Assembly: GCA_036343635.1 (NCBI GenBank) | Contig: JAYYVF010000076.1 | Coordinates: 62,001 to 126,000 of the forward strand | Reading direction: 5' to 3' | From: GCA-2693325 sp036343635 | Lineage (GTDB): Bacteria > Latescibacterota > UBA2968 > UBA8231 | DNA: 64,000 bases | In this document: positions 1 to 8,895 of the stretch, piece after piece | Position numbering within the stretch: position 1 is the stretch's first letter | Layout: each line of letters opens with the position of its first letter | Made by a program: the position numbers and the translations under genes | Notes under the pieces: model-generated | The model's database searches: none | What the model was told of the DNA's origin: nothing | Seen by the model: the letters and a program-made list of their open reading frames with translations, nothing else

Positions 1-323
1 AGGCGGCATTAATAGATGGTTGTAATCGTTTACAACTTCTTTATCGGATAATATTACCTTTGGCCGCGCCGGCAATTATAGCAGTTGGCACATTTGCGTT
101 TCTTTTATCATGGAATGAATTCCTTTTTGCGTTTGTTTTGACTAAGTCTAAGGCACTTACAATTGCCGTGGGGCTTCGTTCAGCGTTTCTTGGTCAATAT
201 GTAAACAAATACGATCAACTGTTCGCAGCGTCCCTTATTTTTAGCCTTCTACCTATCGTCCTATTTATTGCGCTTCAGCGATACTTCGTTCAAGGTCTTA
301 CCGCTGGAGCAGTAAAAGAGTAG
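1..323 (+). CDS. Sugar ABC transporter permease, MalG type (C-terminal part)
   Basis: The frame is open from the window edge (codons from base 3) and ends at TAG 321-323, giving the last ~106 residues of a longer inner-membrane protein. It opens with AALIDGCN followed by an ILPLAAPAI stretch, the cytoplasmic EAA loop through which binding-protein-dependent permeases contact their ATPase. Hydrophobic segments follow, including SWNEFLFAFVLT, a hallmark of the MalG/carbohydrate permease family, and a last helix before a short basic/acidic tail. In this family the protein forms half of a sugar channel. The gene behind it encodes a binding protein of a different (RbsB) class, so this is probably the last gene of a separate importer. 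Family is clear; the substrate is not. Confidence 0.9.
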   Translation, partial: AALIDGCNRLQLLYRIILPLAAPAIIAVGTFAFLLSWNEFLFAFVLTKSKALTIAVGLRSAFLGQYVNKYDQLFAASLIFSLLPIVLFIALQRYFVQGLTAGAVKE

Positions 324-353
324 CGACACCAAATTATAGTTGGAGATTTGTTT

Positions 354-1337
354 ATGAATTTAGTTAAATACCTTTTGCTTTTAATGATTTTTTCAATTGC
401 GTGTAGCGGTCCACAAGATGATTCAGATCGTTTGAAGATTGGATATGTGGTAAACTTCAAGTCACATGAGTGGTATCAAAATATTTGCAGAGCTGCTGAA
501 AAACATGCAGAAAAAATGGGTGTTGATTTAATTATTGCTGACGCAAATAATGACGTTGCGGCTCAAATATCAAAAGCAGAGAATCTTTTGGCGCAAGGTG
601 TAGATGTGTTGGTTCTCACTCCTGTAGATGCCAAGGCTATGGGGACTATCGTGAGTCAGGCGAAAGAATCGGGAGTTCGTGTTATAACTGAGTCTAATCC
701 AGTTCCCGGTAGTGACACTTATGTGGGAATAGATAATGAGGCTAGCGGTTTTAAGGCTGGCACGTGGTTCGCTGAATACGCAAATTCACATAATATTTCT
801 CCTAAGGTCTTAATTATAGGTTTTCCTAATTTTGATGACTGCCGAAAACGTGTGGAAGGTTTTAAACGCGGATTAATTGAAAGTGGTATGTCTTACGAAA
901 TTATACAAGAAGTAGATGGACAGGGTCTGAAAGAAAAAGCTTTTAAAGTGGCGCAAGACGCACTTACTGCAAACCCGAATATTAACGCGATATTTGGAAT
1001 TAATGATGATTCTGTGTCCGGAGGGATCTCGGCGTATAAGGCAGCAAATCTAAATGAGAAAAATTTAACAGCTATTGGATTTGGTTTTGAGGGGACCGTA
1101 GGACAGACGGCTTTAATGGGTGACACACCGTATCGCTCTGCATTAGCAATGTTTCCTGATTTTGTTGGGGTATCGTTGGTTGATGCTTCTATTGAGCTGT
1201 TTGCTAATAAAAAGTTACCCGATCATTATGAGACACCGACGATAATGATAACGCGTGAAAATGTAGACCGGTTTTATGATGCCAAAACAGATACATTTAC
1301 GATGGATTTAGATGCTGTTAGAGCATTGTTACAATGA
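354..1337 (+). CDS. Periplasmic sugar-binding lipoprotein, RbsB-like (Peripla_BP_4)
   Basis: Substrate-binding component of a ribose/xylose-type ABC importer. The N-terminus is a lipoprotein signal (hydrophobic run, then FSIAC with Cys17 as the lipidated residue). The mature part starts LKIGYVVNF and contains the type I periplasmic-binding fold motifs: IIADANND, QAKESGVRVI, then NINAIFGINDDSVSG and AIGFGFEG in the second lobe. ATG 354 is preferred to TTG 348 because GGAG at 342-345 lies 8 bases from the ATG but only 2 from the TTG. The stop overlaps the next start (ATGA), so translation is coupled to the permease. Length (327 aa) is normal. The sugar bound cannot be read from the sequence; a pentose or other monosaccharide is likely. 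Confidence 0.92.
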   Translation: MNLVKYLLLLMIFSIACSGPQDDSDRLKIGYVVNFKSHEWYQNICRAAEKHAEKMGVDLIIADANNDVAAQISKAENLLAQGVDVLVLTPVDAKAMGTIVSQAKESGVRVITESNPVPGSDTYVGIDNEASGFKAGTWFAEYANSHNISPKVLIIGFPNFDDCRKRVEGFKRGLIESGMSYEIIQEVDGQGLKEKAFKVAQDALTANPNINAIFGINDDSVSGGISAYKAANLNEKNLTAIGFGFEGTVGQTALMGDTPYRSALAMFPDFVGVSLVDASIELFANKKLPDHYETPTIMITRENVDRFYDAKTDTFTMDLDAVRALLQ

Positions 1338-2305
1338 AGAAAGCATTTAGTCGATTGCTAAAAAATGAACAGGCCGGACTGCTATGTGCTCTCTTAATCT
1401 TGTGTGTAGTTATTTCTATTCTAAACCCTGTATTCTTCTCCGCTCTTAATCTGAAAAACGTCTTACGCGATGCCTCCCTAGTTGCTATTGCTGGTATTGG
1501 AATGGTAATGGTAATCCTACTTGGCGAAATAGATTTAAGTGTTGGATCTGTACAGGCAGCGGTTGGTATTGTTGCTGTTGCGGTATTAAACGATCAGCAA
1601 AGTATCTATCTGTCTTTAGCTGCAGCTTTGTTAACGGGTGCCGTTATTGGGTTAGTCAATGGTTTGTTAGTCACCAAAGCGGGTATTAACTCTCTTATTG
1701 CAACTTTGGGGATGATGGCAATTCTGCGTGGGGGAGCAATGGTAAGTACCCAAGCGGTATCGATTCAGGGGAAGGTTTCTGGATTTGTTGAAATTGGAAC
1801 CGGTTATGCTGCATCCATCCCCATACCCGTAATAATAGTTGTTTTGCTATCTATTGTCTTTTACTATTTGCTCCATTATTCAACATTTGGTAGATATCTC
1901 TACGCCATAGGAGGTAATCCACAGGCTTCTAGACTCGCGGGACTCGCCGTTGATCGCACGCGGATTGTGGTTTTTGTTATTGCTGGAATACTAGGGGCAT
2001 TGAGTGCATTTATCTTAGCATCGCGATTAAATTCGGGACAACCGAATGCTGGGCTCGGTTTCGAATTACAGGTAATTGCAGCTGTAATTCTTGGTGGTAT
2101 TAGTTTGACAGGTGGAGTTGGTAGCTTGGCAGGTGCTCTCATTGGGATAATGATTCTAACGGTTCTTAGCAATGGGTTGGTACTACTTAATGTCTCATCG
2201 TTCTATCATGACATTGCGAGGGGATTGGTTATAATTTTGGCAGTTTATTTAGATAGTCGAAGAAAGACGAGCCTCGTAAAGAAGATGTTAGGAGCTTCTT
2301 CTTAG
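1334..2305 (+). CDS. Sugar ABC transporter permease, RbsC-like (BPD_transp_2)
   Basis: Inner-membrane permease of the RbsBCA-type importer. The protein is almost entirely hydrophobic with 8-10 predicted helices and carries family landmarks: NLKNVLRDAS near residue 40, LGEIDLSVGS near residue 60, GLVNGLLVTKAGINSLIATLG around residues 105-125, and the C-terminal AAVILGGISLTGGVGSLAGA segment that acts as the ATPase-contacting loop. Length (323 aa) is typical. It overlaps the binding-protein gene by four bases and is followed directly by the ATPase gene, so the three form one operon in the unusual order B-C-A. Confidence 0.93.
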   Translation: MKKAFSRLLKNEQAGLLCALLILCVVISILNPVFFSALNLKNVLRDASLVAIAGIGMVMVILLGEIDLSVGSVQAAVGIVAVAVLNDQQSIYLSLAAALLTGAVIGLVNGLLVTKAGINSLIATLGMMAILRGGAMVSTQAVSIQGKVSGFVEIGTGYAASIPIPVIIVVLLSIVFYYLLHYSTFGRYLYAIGGNPQASRLAGLAVDRTRIVVFVIAGILGALSAFILASRLNSGQPNAGLGFELQVIAAVILGGISLTGGVGSLAGALIGIMILTVLSNGLVLLNVSSFYHDIARGLVIILAVYLDSRRKTSLVKKMLGASS

Positions 2306-3807
2306 TGATGAAAGATAGCATCCTGAAATTGTCTGGTATTAATAAAAGTTTTCCAGGAGTGCATGCCCTTAAGGGAGTAGATTTTGACTTACTTAGAGGT
2401 GAAATTCATGCTTTAGTTGGAGAAAATGGTGCCGGAAAATCGACTTTGATAAAAATAGCATCGGGAGTTTATATCCCCGACAGCGGGTGTTACGCAATCC
2501 TAGGTGAAGAAGTGAGAATCACTGGTCCAATGGATGCAATCGCGCTGGGGATAGTGGTTGTTTATCAGGAGTTGGAAATAGTACCGTCGCTTTCTGTTGC
2601 TGAGAATATTTTTTTCGGACAGTTGCCAAATCGTTTTGGTCGAGTTCAATGGGATTTATTGTATAAGGAATCGGAAGTTTTGTTAAAGCGAGTCGGCCTA
2701 GAAATTGATCCTAGAGAGTTGGTGTCTTCGTTTGGGGTCGGTGCACAACAATTAGTCGAAATAGCTCGTGCACTTGCTTGTAACGCCCGGGTAATAATTA
2801 TGGATGAACCTACCTCAGCCTTAAGTCCAGCGGAAGTTGAAAATGTATTTCGAATAATCCAAGAATTAAAAAGTAACGGTGTTTCTATTGTTTATGTGTC
2901 CCATAAATTGGATGAGGTTCTATCTGTTAGTGATCGTGTTACGGTTTATAGGGATGGAAGTCGGGTTGGGACTTGGGATACTGTTGATTTGGATGAACCC
3001 AAAATCATAAGACATATGGTTGGGCGGGATATGGATATCAATCAACCGCATAAAAGGAGAATAAAAAGTAAAAAATGTTTGTTGGAAGTTAATGGGTTGT
3101 CTACGGATAACGTTTCCAATTTAAACTTTGAGGTTGGTGAAGGTGAGATTATTGGTTTTTCAGGACTAATGGGATCCGGTAGAAGCGAAATGGTTCGAGC
3201 GTTATTGGGACTGGATGGAAGAAGAGGGGGATCTATTAAGGTTGAAGAAAAAATTTTGAATGAAAATTCGCCTCGTAGAGCTCGTGAGCTTGGACTCGGT
3301 GTAGTACCTGAGGATCGGCGAATTGACGGCATATTTCCTCACTTAAGTGTTCGTGATAACGCCAGCATATCTTCATTAAGTCGTTTTAGTGAACTGGGAA
3401 GAATTAAAATAAAGAAGGAATATTTGGCAGTAAATGATCTTGTAGGTCAGTTGAAGGTCCGTACTCCGAATCTACATCAGAAAATTGCGAAATTGAGCGG
3501 CGGGAATCAACAAAAAGTCTTGATCGCCCGTTGGTTATTGGTTCAAAACCTTAAGGTACTTGTTGTCGATGAACCGACTCGAGGGATTGATATTGGGGCC
3601 AAAGATGAGATTTATAGATTACTAAATAATTTGGCTAATGAGGGGATTGGTGTCGTCGTATGCTCTTCCGAAATGAATGAAGTGATCAATCTAAGTGATC
3701 GCATTTACGTCATGTGTGACGGAATGATTAGTTGCTCCTTTTCCAGAGCAGAGGCTACACCTGAACGTTTGTTGGCAAGCTCTTTACCTAGCGGATTCAA
3801 AGTTTGA
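2305..3807 (+). CDS. Sugar ABC transporter ATPase, RbsA/MglA-like, two nucleotide-binding domains
   Basis: Cytoplasmic ATPase that powers the importer. Domain 1 has Walker A GENGAGKST (residues 39-47), a signature replaced by VGAQQLVEIARAL as usual in RbsA/MglA, and Walker B VIIMDEPTSAL. Domain 2 has the degenerate loop GLMGSGRSE, the complete signature LSGGNQQKV near residue 396, and Walker B VLVVDEPT near 417 followed by RGIDIGAK. This asymmetry is normal for monosaccharide importers of the CUT2 class. Length (500 aa) is typical. AGGAG at 2290-2294 lies 10 bases from GTG 2305 and 13 from ATG 2308; GTG is chosen with modest confidence. It is the third gene of the B-C-A operon. Confidence 0.94.
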   Translation: MMKDSILKLSGINKSFPGVHALKGVDFDLLRGEIHALVGENGAGKSTLIKIASGVYIPDSGCYAILGEEVRITGPMDAIALGIVVVYQELEIVPSLSVAENIFFGQLPNRFGRVQWDLLYKESEVLLKRVGLEIDPRELVSSFGVGAQQLVEIARALACNARVIIMDEPTSALSPAEVENVFRIIQELKSNGVSIVYVSHKLDEVLSVSDRVTVYRDGSRVGTWDTVDLDEPKIIRHMVGRDMDINQPHKRRIKSKKCLLEVNGLSTDNVSNLNFEVGEGEIIGFSGLMGSGRSEMVRALLGLDGRRGGSIKVEEKILNENSPRRARELGLGVVPEDRRIDGIFPHLSVRDNASISSLSRFSELGRIKIKKEYLAVNDLVGQLKVRTPNLHQKIAKLSGGNQQKVLIARWLLVQNLKVLVVDEPTRGIDIGAKDEIYRLLNNLANEGIGVVVCSSEMNEVINLSDRIYVMCDGMISCSFSRAEATPERLLASSLPSGFKV

Positions 3808-3826
3808 TATCGATGAAGGAGAAATG

Positions 3827-4873
3827 ATGCGATTGCATCAATTAGTGCGTAAAATTTTGTGGTTCTGTTTTTTGGTAGGTTGTGCTCCTCTAACGCAACC
3901 GATTGATCCAACTTACAGTATTGATAATTCTGTTCAAAATCATAAAGTGAAAGTCAATGACCCAATCGCAGAATATTGGGCGATGCGCTCTGCAGCAAAA
4001 AAAGAGTCTACAATAGAGCCTCTTTATATAGCAATTCTCCCTTTTTTAGATGAGTCTGGTTTTCGTGAAAACTTATGGGATTTGCCTAGTGGATTGGCAA
4101 GACTTCTGGGTGATGAAATTGGTGATTCAAACGAATGGCGAATTATTCCATACGATGCCTTATGTGCGTCTGTTTCGTGTGACAAAGGTGTTTCATTAGG
4201 AGAATGGTTCGAAGTTGGAAAGGAATTAAAGGCTGATATTTTAGCGTTAGGCGTTCTTCTCGATTACGACATGAAACGGCTTGCTGTTGGTGATCCATTA
4301 TTAGGTGGTTATAAATCGTATGTTGGGTTGGCAGATATTGAAATAGAAATCGTAAGGGTGGAGGATAGCCGAAGCTTAGGAAAGGTTTTCGGAGTTCAGG
4401 AAGTTTCCGACCGTGATTTAGGATTGGATTTGTTTGGGAAGCCGAGGGACCAAGATGTTGAATTTGCAAATCTCCATACTGTTTCGTTTGGCTCCGATGA
4501 GTTTAGGGAAACACTTATTGGCAGAGCAACATTAGGAGCAATGAATGATGCCCAAGAAGAATTGGTAGCTTTGCTTCAACCCGAGAACATAGAATTAGAT
4601 CCGGACTCCGCTGTGGTTCTCTCTTGGGAGAAAAACACAGCGGATAGTTATCAAGATGTTGTATACATCAGCGTTGGCTCCCAGAATGGTTTGCGCGTAG
4701 GTTTTCGATTGATCGTTATAGCCAAAAGTAGTCGGGGCCCAATAAATGCAGGTGATCAAATCGGTGTCCTGCAGGTCTCTGAAATTGTTGGGGCTAATCT
4801 AGCTCGTGCACGAATCCTTAAGGGCATAGATGCGATAACGACTGGAGATTACCTAGATCTTTATATTAAGTGA
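3827..4873 (+). CDS. Putative lipoprotein with CsgG/FlgT-like domains
   Basis: Predicted outer-membrane or periplasmic lipoprotein: basic start, hydrophobic run, then FLVGC with Cys19 as lipid site. The centre begins IAILPFLDESGF, the beta strand and turn that opens CsgG/LpoB-type domains, and continues through a DALCASVSC segment to a mixed alpha/beta domain. The last ~75 residues (VYISVGSQNGLRVGFRLIVI ... IGVLQVSEI) resemble the small beta-barrel at the end of flagellar FlgT-like proteins. ATG 3827 is preferred to 3824 because AAGGAG ends at 3821, only two bases before 3824. It follows the ABC operon by 19 bases, so it may be co-transcribed. No specific function can be given; an envelope accessory role is inferred. 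Confidence 0.7.
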   Translation: MRLHQLVRKILWFCFLVGCAPLTQPIDPTYSIDNSVQNHKVKVNDPIAEYWAMRSAAKKESTIEPLYIAILPFLDESGFRENLWDLPSGLARLLGDEIGDSNEWRIIPYDALCASVSCDKGVSLGEWFEVGKELKADILALGVLLDYDMKRLAVGDPLLGGYKSYVGLADIEIEIVRVEDSRSLGKVFGVQEVSDRDLGLDLFGKPRDQDVEFANLHTVSFGSDEFRETLIGRATLGAMNDAQEELVALLQPENIELDPDSAVVLSWEKNTADSYQDVVYISVGSQNGLRVGFRLIVIAKSSRGPINAGDQIGVLQVSEIVGANLARARILKGIDAITTGDYLDLYIK

Positions 4874-4894
4874 TTTGGCTATGGAGGAACTGGC

Positions 4895-5935
4895 ATGAAG
4901 CGAAAGATTGGGGCGGTAGATGGTAAAGGTTGCGGAGTTTGTATCGTAGAGGATATGCCGGAATTAAAGAAGGGCCAAATAGAAGTAGAAGTTGCAGCTT
5001 CGCTTATTAGCCCTGGAAGTGAGTTAGGACGTTGCGGTCATCTTAGGAAGAATCCAAATCAGAATATTTCGCCCAAGCCTATTGGTTATGCTAATGCAGG
5101 AACGGTGGCACAAATAGGGCCCGGTGTAACAGACTTTAAAGTCGGACAACGTGTTGCCTGTATGGGTGCAGGGTATGCGCTTCACGCGGACCGTGTTATA
5201 GTTCCTCAGAATCTAAGCGTATTGATACCTGATGACGTTAGTTTCGAAGAGGCGGCGTCTACCCATCTTGCTGCTACAGCGTTACACGCTTTAAGGCGAA
5301 CCGTTCCCTTGTTCGGTGAATATGGCATGGTTGTCGGCTTGGGTTTAGTAGGGCAATTGTGCCTACAGTTTGGTCGTCTATCAGGATGTCATATGACGGG
5401 AATGGATAAATATGCTATGCGTTTAAAAAAGGCGCATGAAGGTGGCGCGGAAACGACTATAGATGCAGCTATCGAAGATTCGATGGCTGCAACGTCAAGT
5501 TGGAGTCAAGGTTATGGACTGGATTTTGGAATAATCTCTTTTGGTGGAGACGCAAGTGATGCTTTTAAAAAAGTGTATCGGTCGATGAAGAAGACACCCG
5601 ACGGTCACCATATGGGAAGAATCACTGTTGTCGGAGGTGCTCAGATCAGTCATGGTTTCGGTGCGGGCTTAGGGAATGTCGATATTCGCAGTGCTGCGCG
5701 AACAGGGCCTGGCTACCACGATGAAGATTATGAGCAAGGAAATAATTATCCGAGAGTTTTTGTTGAATGGGATACCAAGAGAAACATGGAAGAATGTTTA
5801 AGCACTATTGACTCAGGTAATTTATTGGTCTCTCATCTTTATACGCATAAATTCACATTAGATAATTTTGACCAGGCCGTAGATGTCTTGGTGGAGGCTC
5901 CAGATGAGGCGCTGGGTGTTGTTGTGACTCCGTAA
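4895..5935 (+). CDS. Medium-chain alcohol/polyol dehydrogenase-like oxidoreductase without the usual zinc motif
   Basis: Cytoplasmic NAD(P)-dependent MDR-superfamily enzyme. The N-terminal GroES-like domain runs from ~20 to 110 (PGSELGRCGH, GPGVTDFKVGQRVA) and the Rossmann domain carries GLGLVGQLCLQ near residue 148. At the place where zinc dehydrogenases have GHExxG this protein has IGYANAGTV, so a catalytic Glu/His ligand is missing. That matches the zinc-independent branch of the family (bi-domain or BchC-like oxidoreductases) rather than sorbitol dehydrogenases. GGAGG near 4882 supports ATG 4895. It heads the sugar-catabolic run and ends convergently with the creatininase-like gene. Substrate unknown; a sugar or polyol derivative is inferred from context. 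Confidence 0.85.
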   Translation: MKRKIGAVDGKGCGVCIVEDMPELKKGQIEVEVAASLISPGSELGRCGHLRKNPNQNISPKPIGYANAGTVAQIGPGVTDFKVGQRVACMGAGYALHADRVIVPQNLSVLIPDDVSFEEAASTHLAATALHALRRTVPLFGEYGMVVGLGLVGQLCLQFGRLSGCHMTGMDKYAMRLKKAHEGGAETTIDAAIEDSMAATSSWSQGYGLDFGIISFGGDASDAFKKVYRSMKKTPDGHHMGRITVVGGAQISHGFGAGLGNVDIRSAARTGPGYHDEDYEQGNNYPRVFVEWDTKRNMEECLSTIDSGNLLVSHLYTHKFTLDNFDQAVDVLVEAPDEALGVVVTP

Positions 5936-5947
5936 TTTTCAACAATA

Positions 5948-6691
5948 CTATGCCGGTTCGCCGGTCACTAGGTTGCGTTTTCCTTCAGGGGTGAATGTGA
6001 CCGTTGGTAGATCAATCTCCTTGCCGGATATCATATCTTCAAGAAGTGCGACTACTCCCTTGATCGCTGGCTCTATCATGGCTTCTCCCTTTTCTCGATT
6101 ACCCAAAGCCGCCGATTCATTGTCAATTGCATCTGTTTGGACTCTATCCGGATCAAGATAAAGCATCGTGGAAGTTTCGTATTCATCTGCGTGGCCTGGG
6201 AGGCGACCGTGTTCCATGTGCTCTTGGACAAGTTTAGGTTTATATACGTCCCAGTATGATTGAAATCTGAGATTTATTTTGAGTTTGTCGCGATATTCGT
6301 CCATCCGCCGCATCATTGGTTTAACATTTCCTCCATGCCCATTCAGAATAAGAATGTTAGTTACTCCAGCGCGTACCAGGGAATGACAGACATCGAACAC
6401 ATATTCACAAAAGATCTCAGGACGAACAGTAAGAGTGCCAATATGTTCCATCCAATGTTCAGAGACACCGATCGGAATAGGCGTTGCTACCAAAACATTT
6501 GGATTTAATCGGATAGCGGATTGTTCCGCCATATAACTGGCGTGCAGGGTGTCGTGAATCATGTGGAGATGTTCGTTATGCTGTTCAGTGGCTGCGGTCG
6601 GAACGATAGCTGCGCGAATGGTTCCAGCCTGCATTCGTTCTCTGAATTCTTTTCGCGTCAAATCACCAATAAATACACGCTTATCACTCAT
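5948..6691 (-). CDS. Creatininase-family amidohydrolase
   Basis: Metal-dependent amidase of the creatinine amidohydrolase superfamily, which opens cyclic amides or formamides. Visible motifs are PTAATEQHNEHLH near residues 31-43 (the family metal-site segment with Glu36 and His38), LILNGHGGN near 120, and GHADEYETS near 165 (the second metal-binding region). AGGAGG abuts ATG 6697 directly but sits six bases from ATG 6691, so 6691 is chosen; length is then 247 aa, normal for the family. It is divergent from the TIM-barrel isomerase gene. In sugar gene clusters such proteins are often present with unknown substrate, so no reaction is assigned. Confidence 0.87.
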   Translation of the reverse strand: MSDKRVFIGDLTRKEFRERMQAGTIRAAIVPTAATEQHNEHLHMIHDTLHASYMAEQSAIRLNPNVLVATPIPIGVSEHWMEHIGTLTVRPEIFCEYVFDVCHSLVRAGVTNILILNGHGGNVKPMMRRMDEYRDKLKINLRFQSYWDVYKPKLVQEHMEHGRLPGHADEYETSTMLYLDPDRVQTDAIDNESAALGNREKGEAMIEPAIKGVVALLEDMISGKEIDLPTVTFTPEGKRNLVTGEPA

Positions 6692-6881
6692 GGCCATCCT
6701 CCTGCCTTAAAATTATTAAACTTAATTAGACCGCGAACATAAAATTGCCGAGGGGGTTCGTCAAGGACAATACTGGATTAGTTGAACAATAAAATACATA
6801 TTAATGGAAATATTATTTGTTAAGGGTAATTGTGAAATAAGGGGTGCGAATGACCCCAGATATCCAGAGAGGAATAAGAAC

Positions 6882-7745
6882 ATGAAGATTGGATCACGTA
6901 TGCCACCATTTGCAGGTAAAATAGGATTTGATGCTTTTGCTGAGTGGTTAGCGGATAACGATTTTGAAGCTATAGATACTCCGCCCCTAACTAAAGCTAT
7001 GGCGGATAAATGTGACAAATTAGGTTTAGAAATAGGTACCAGTGATGCAGGTGCGCCAGGTCTTTTTAGTCGAGATGCTTCAAAGAGACGTACTGCATTG
7101 AGTAAATTAAAAAAGGATTTGTCGGCTATAGCAAAAAATGGAGGTAAAACGTATTTCGCTGTTTTAGGGCCGGATGATCCTACTATGCCTCGATATGAAA
7201 CATTCAATATCTTCAAAAAGATTTATCCAAAGGTCGTAGCTCATGCCGAAAAAGTTGGCGTGAATATCGCAATTGAGCCGTGGCCTGGTGGTGCTCCACA
7301 TTATGGTAACTTAGGATGTACTCCCGAGAGTTTGCGAAAAATATTTGAGGTGTGTCCGTCTCCTAATTTAGGTATCTGTTTTGATCCGTCACATTTTTTG
7401 CGTATACAAATAGATTATCTAAGACTTCTACATGAATTTGGTGACCGAGTGCATCATGTCCATCTGAAAGATACAGAAATTATAGAAGAAAAACTTTATG
7501 AATCCGGAATTCTTGGAGAATCTTATGGAAACAGTTATGTGTGCGGAGAAGGTTGGTGGAGATATACGATTCCGGGCGAAGGAAATGTAGATTGGTTGTC
7601 GGTTGTCAGACGCCTAAAAGATATCGGCTACGATGGTGTTTTAAGTGTCGAATTGGAAGATCACTACTTTTGGCAAACGCCAGAATTGCAGATGGAAGGG
7701 CTTTTGCGCTCTAGAGAAAATATTGATCTACTCCTTACAGACTAA
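6882..7745 (+). CDS. Sugar phosphate isomerase/epimerase-like TIM barrel
   Basis: Xylose-isomerase-like TIM barrel (AP_endonuc_2 fold). Motifs in order: FDAFAEWLADNDFEAID, VNIAIEPWPGG (metal-ligand Glu), LGICFDPSHFL (Asp and His), RVHHVHLKDTE (His then Asp/Glu) and IPGEGNVDWLSVV, ending with GVLSVELED (last Glu). These fit the divalent-metal site of sugar keto-isomerases and epimerases. An ATG 78 bases upstream is in frame, but ATG 6882 has GAGG eight bases before it and begins MKIGSRMPPF, as homologues usually start, giving 287 aa. It stands at the head of a plus-strand run of sugar-acid genes. Substrate cannot be assigned. Confidence 0.85.
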   Translation: MKIGSRMPPFAGKIGFDAFAEWLADNDFEAIDTPPLTKAMADKCDKLGLEIGTSDAGAPGLFSRDASKRRTALSKLKKDLSAIAKNGGKTYFAVLGPDDPTMPRYETFNIFKKIYPKVVAHAEKVGVNIAIEPWPGGAPHYGNLGCTPESLRKIFEVCPSPNLGICFDPSHFLRIQIDYLRLLHEFGDRVHHVHLKDTEIIEEKLYESGILGESYGNSYVCGEGWWRYTIPGEGNVDWLSVVRRLKDIGYDGVLSVELEDHYFWQTPELQMEGLLRSRENIDLLLTD

Positions 7746-7858
7746 TTCCCCAAATGATTCATTACTTTATATTGATGTGAAATCGAGATAATGACTTTTA
7801 TAATAGGGGTACTGATTTAAATGTTTTTCCATTTAGTAATTAATAAGGTGGCGTAATT

Positions 7859-8893
7859 ATGTCTGATTCGGAAGGTCTTATGGCTATGGCTTTGGGTGGA
7901 GATAATCCTCATGCATCCGGATGGTTAGAAACGCTAGAAAATTGTCCGTCCATTAGCGAATTGCGGTTGTGTGGAAATTGGTCCAACGATTCAGTCAAGG
8001 ATCATGCGGTTGTTGAAATAGATAGGATGCTTGACGAAAGGCCCCCAGATGTCGTTTTGGTTTGTGCACCCAATGATGAAGCTCCATCCTTGGCAACGAT
8101 CCCGATAAATGCTGGAATTCCTACCATAGTTGAAAAGCCAGTGGCCCGCAATTCTATGGAAATTGATAAGTTGAACGATTTAGCTAAAAAATCAGGTGGT
8201 GTTTGGACTACTGGTTTTCTTAATCGATATCATCCCGCGGTTATTCAGCTAAAGAGATGGATGGAGAGTGGAGCCATCGGGCGCGTAGTATCGATTGAAG
8301 GTCGAATGGTAACCAGTCACGTTGCTGCAAGGAATCCGGCTCATTGGTTATTTACAGAGGAGCGCGCGGGTGGGGGTATTTTACACTGGTTGGGTATTCA
8401 TACCATTGATTTGATCCGTTATTTAACGGATTCTGAATTTAACAGTGTTTGCGGACAGATTGCCACTTCTGTTCAGGATATAGATGTTGAAGAGGTGGCT
8501 ACTGCCAGCTTCAGCATGGTTGGTGGAGCCGTAGGCCAGATTCATGCAGGTTATGTATTACCGCGACGCTATGGAGATATTGCGCTAATTATTCGTGGCA
8601 CTGAGGGGGACGTCACGTGGCGGAGTTGGGACTATAAAGGAAGACAGGATTACGTTTATTTACAAAGTGTGAACCCACAATGGGATAAGGATGAATACCA
8701 TGAATTGCATTGTCCTTCCCCAGAGGGTGTGGGGTATGGTGGGCAAATGGGTATCGATTATGTTGAAGATTTTATTGTAGCCCATCAAAACAAGAAATTA
8801 TTTATTACCGATGGAAATGATGCCGCAAAAGCTATGAAATTTGTCGAAGCTGTTTACCGATCTGCTGAAAGCGGCCAAACGGAGGTGCTATAG
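7859..8893 (+). CDS. Gfo/Idh/MocA-family oxidoreductase
   Basis: NAD(P)-dependent sugar oxidoreductase. The Rossmann half covers residues ~1-115 and includes the family EKP motif (92-94) that binds cofactor and substrate. The first loop is the shortened LGGDNPHASGW type rather than a classic GxGxxG, seen in a subset of the family. The C-terminal alpha/beta domain has RMVTSHVAARNPAHWLF and GGGILHWLGIHTIDLIRYL, which supplies the conserved His residues of the active site. A GGTGG sequence precedes ATG 7859. Only two bases separate it from the next gene, so it is probably co-translated with the galactonate-dehydratase-like enzyme and may make its substrate. Confidence 0.88.
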   Translation: MSDSEGLMAMALGGDNPHASGWLETLENCPSISELRLCGNWSNDSVKDHAVVEIDRMLDERPPDVVLVCAPNDEAPSLATIPINAGIPTIVEKPVARNSMEIDKLNDLAKKSGGVWTTGFLNRYHPAVIQLKRWMESGAIGRVVSIEGRMVTSHVAARNPAHWLFTEERAGGGILHWLGIHTIDLIRYLTDSEFNSVCGQIATSVQDIDVEEVATASFSMVGGAVGQIHAGYVLPRRYGDIALIIRGTEGDVTWRSWDYKGRQDYVYLQSVNPQWDKDEYHELHCPSPEGVGYGGQMGIDYVEDFIVAHQNKKLFITDGNDAAKAMKFVEAVYRSAESGQTEVL

Positions 8894-8895
8894 GC

